In this document: piece by piece, positions 52,456 through 52,481 of the stretch
Position numbering within the stretch: the stretch's first letter is position 1
Layout of the letters: each line of letters starts with the position of its first letter
Assembly: GCA_946415755.1 (NCBI GenBank)
Contig: CAMKTS010000002.1
Coordinates: 127,703 to 180,183 of the forward strand
DNA length: 52,481 nucleotides
Source of the DNA: an uncultured Prevotella sp.
Lineage (GTDB): Bacteria; Bacteroidota; Bacteroidia; Bacteroidales; Bacteroidaceae
Reading direction: 5' to 3'
The notes under the pieces: generated by a model
What the model was told of the DNA's origin: nothing
Seen by the model: the letters and a program-made list of their open reading frames with translations, nothing else
Databases searched by the model: none
Position numbers and translations under genes: made by a program

Positions 52456-52481
52456 GAGTTAAATATTAATCAAATAGCCCC

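Overview
The window looks like a chromosomal segment from a gut or rumen member of the Prevotella/Segatella group (phylum Bacteroidota). The evidence is: promoters of the Bacteroidota type (TTTG, 20 bp, TAnnTTTG) in front of many genes; a VirE/BT4734-type gene with a smalltalk-like remnant beside it; secreted enzymes ending in the Prevotella-type tail (Y-N-L-x-G-Q-R-V ... G-R-K-V/I); a Bacteroidota-type LptD; and a carbohydrate-focused gene content. Coding density is high. No rRNA, tRNA, CRISPR array or complete insertion sequence was recognised.

Layout. (1) 1-8.5 kb: a saccharide locus. A secreted beta-helix glycosidase-like protein, a GH31 alpha-xylosidase-like enzyme and a sodium:solute symporter run on the plus strand. 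They converge on a minus-strand operon that closely resembles the L-galactose oxidation pathway (L-galactose dehydrogenase, lactonase, L-galactonate 5-dehydrogenase). (2) 8.5-16 kb: small and envelope proteins, pgk, a C11 (clostripain) lipoprotein peptidase and a BtuB-like TonB receptor. (3) 16-17.3 kb: a decayed patch with two operator-like palindromes, a cytosine methyltransferase relic and a REP-like hairpin. (4) 17.3-23.5 kb: a GH3-CBM6 enzyme and a very large pectinesterase in one operon. (5) 23.7-31.6 kb: CLC channel, heptad-repeat porin, fmt, a 42-residue protein, rpe, an ECF sigma factor and a sugar kinase/nucleotidyltransferase fusion. (6) 31.6-37.5 kb: a damaged VirE element with 12-bp repeats, then two overlapping sensor genes whose histidine phosphorylation sites are missing. 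(7) 37.5-52.5 kb: a possible small RNA, rfbA-queF-queuosine precursor transporter, a TlpA-like protein, an oxaloacetate-decarboxylase-like protein, an HD hydrolase, LptD, a CPA2 antiporter, pepT with a triplicated promoter, and a secreted protein cut at its 5' end near the window edge.

How it fits together. Parts 1 and 4 suggest growth on plant cell wall glycans: pectin de-esterification, beta-xyloside/beta-glucoside and alpha-xyloside cleavage, and disposal of L-galactose, a sugar found in rhamnogalacturonan II and some xyloglucans. The end product of the L-galactose route, D-tagaturonate, enters hexuronate metabolism, which a pectin degrader already needs.

The most unusual features are: a family of 7-bp-period short repeats found between genes and also in frame inside genes (five blocks in the TonB receptor, one in fmt, one in the last gene); the paired histidine-less sensor kinases; a 77-bp promoter unit repeated in tandem before pepT; two 15-bp palindromes spaced 42 bp apart; and the kinase-nucleotidyltransferase fusion. 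All functional calls are from reading the sequence; no database search was run.
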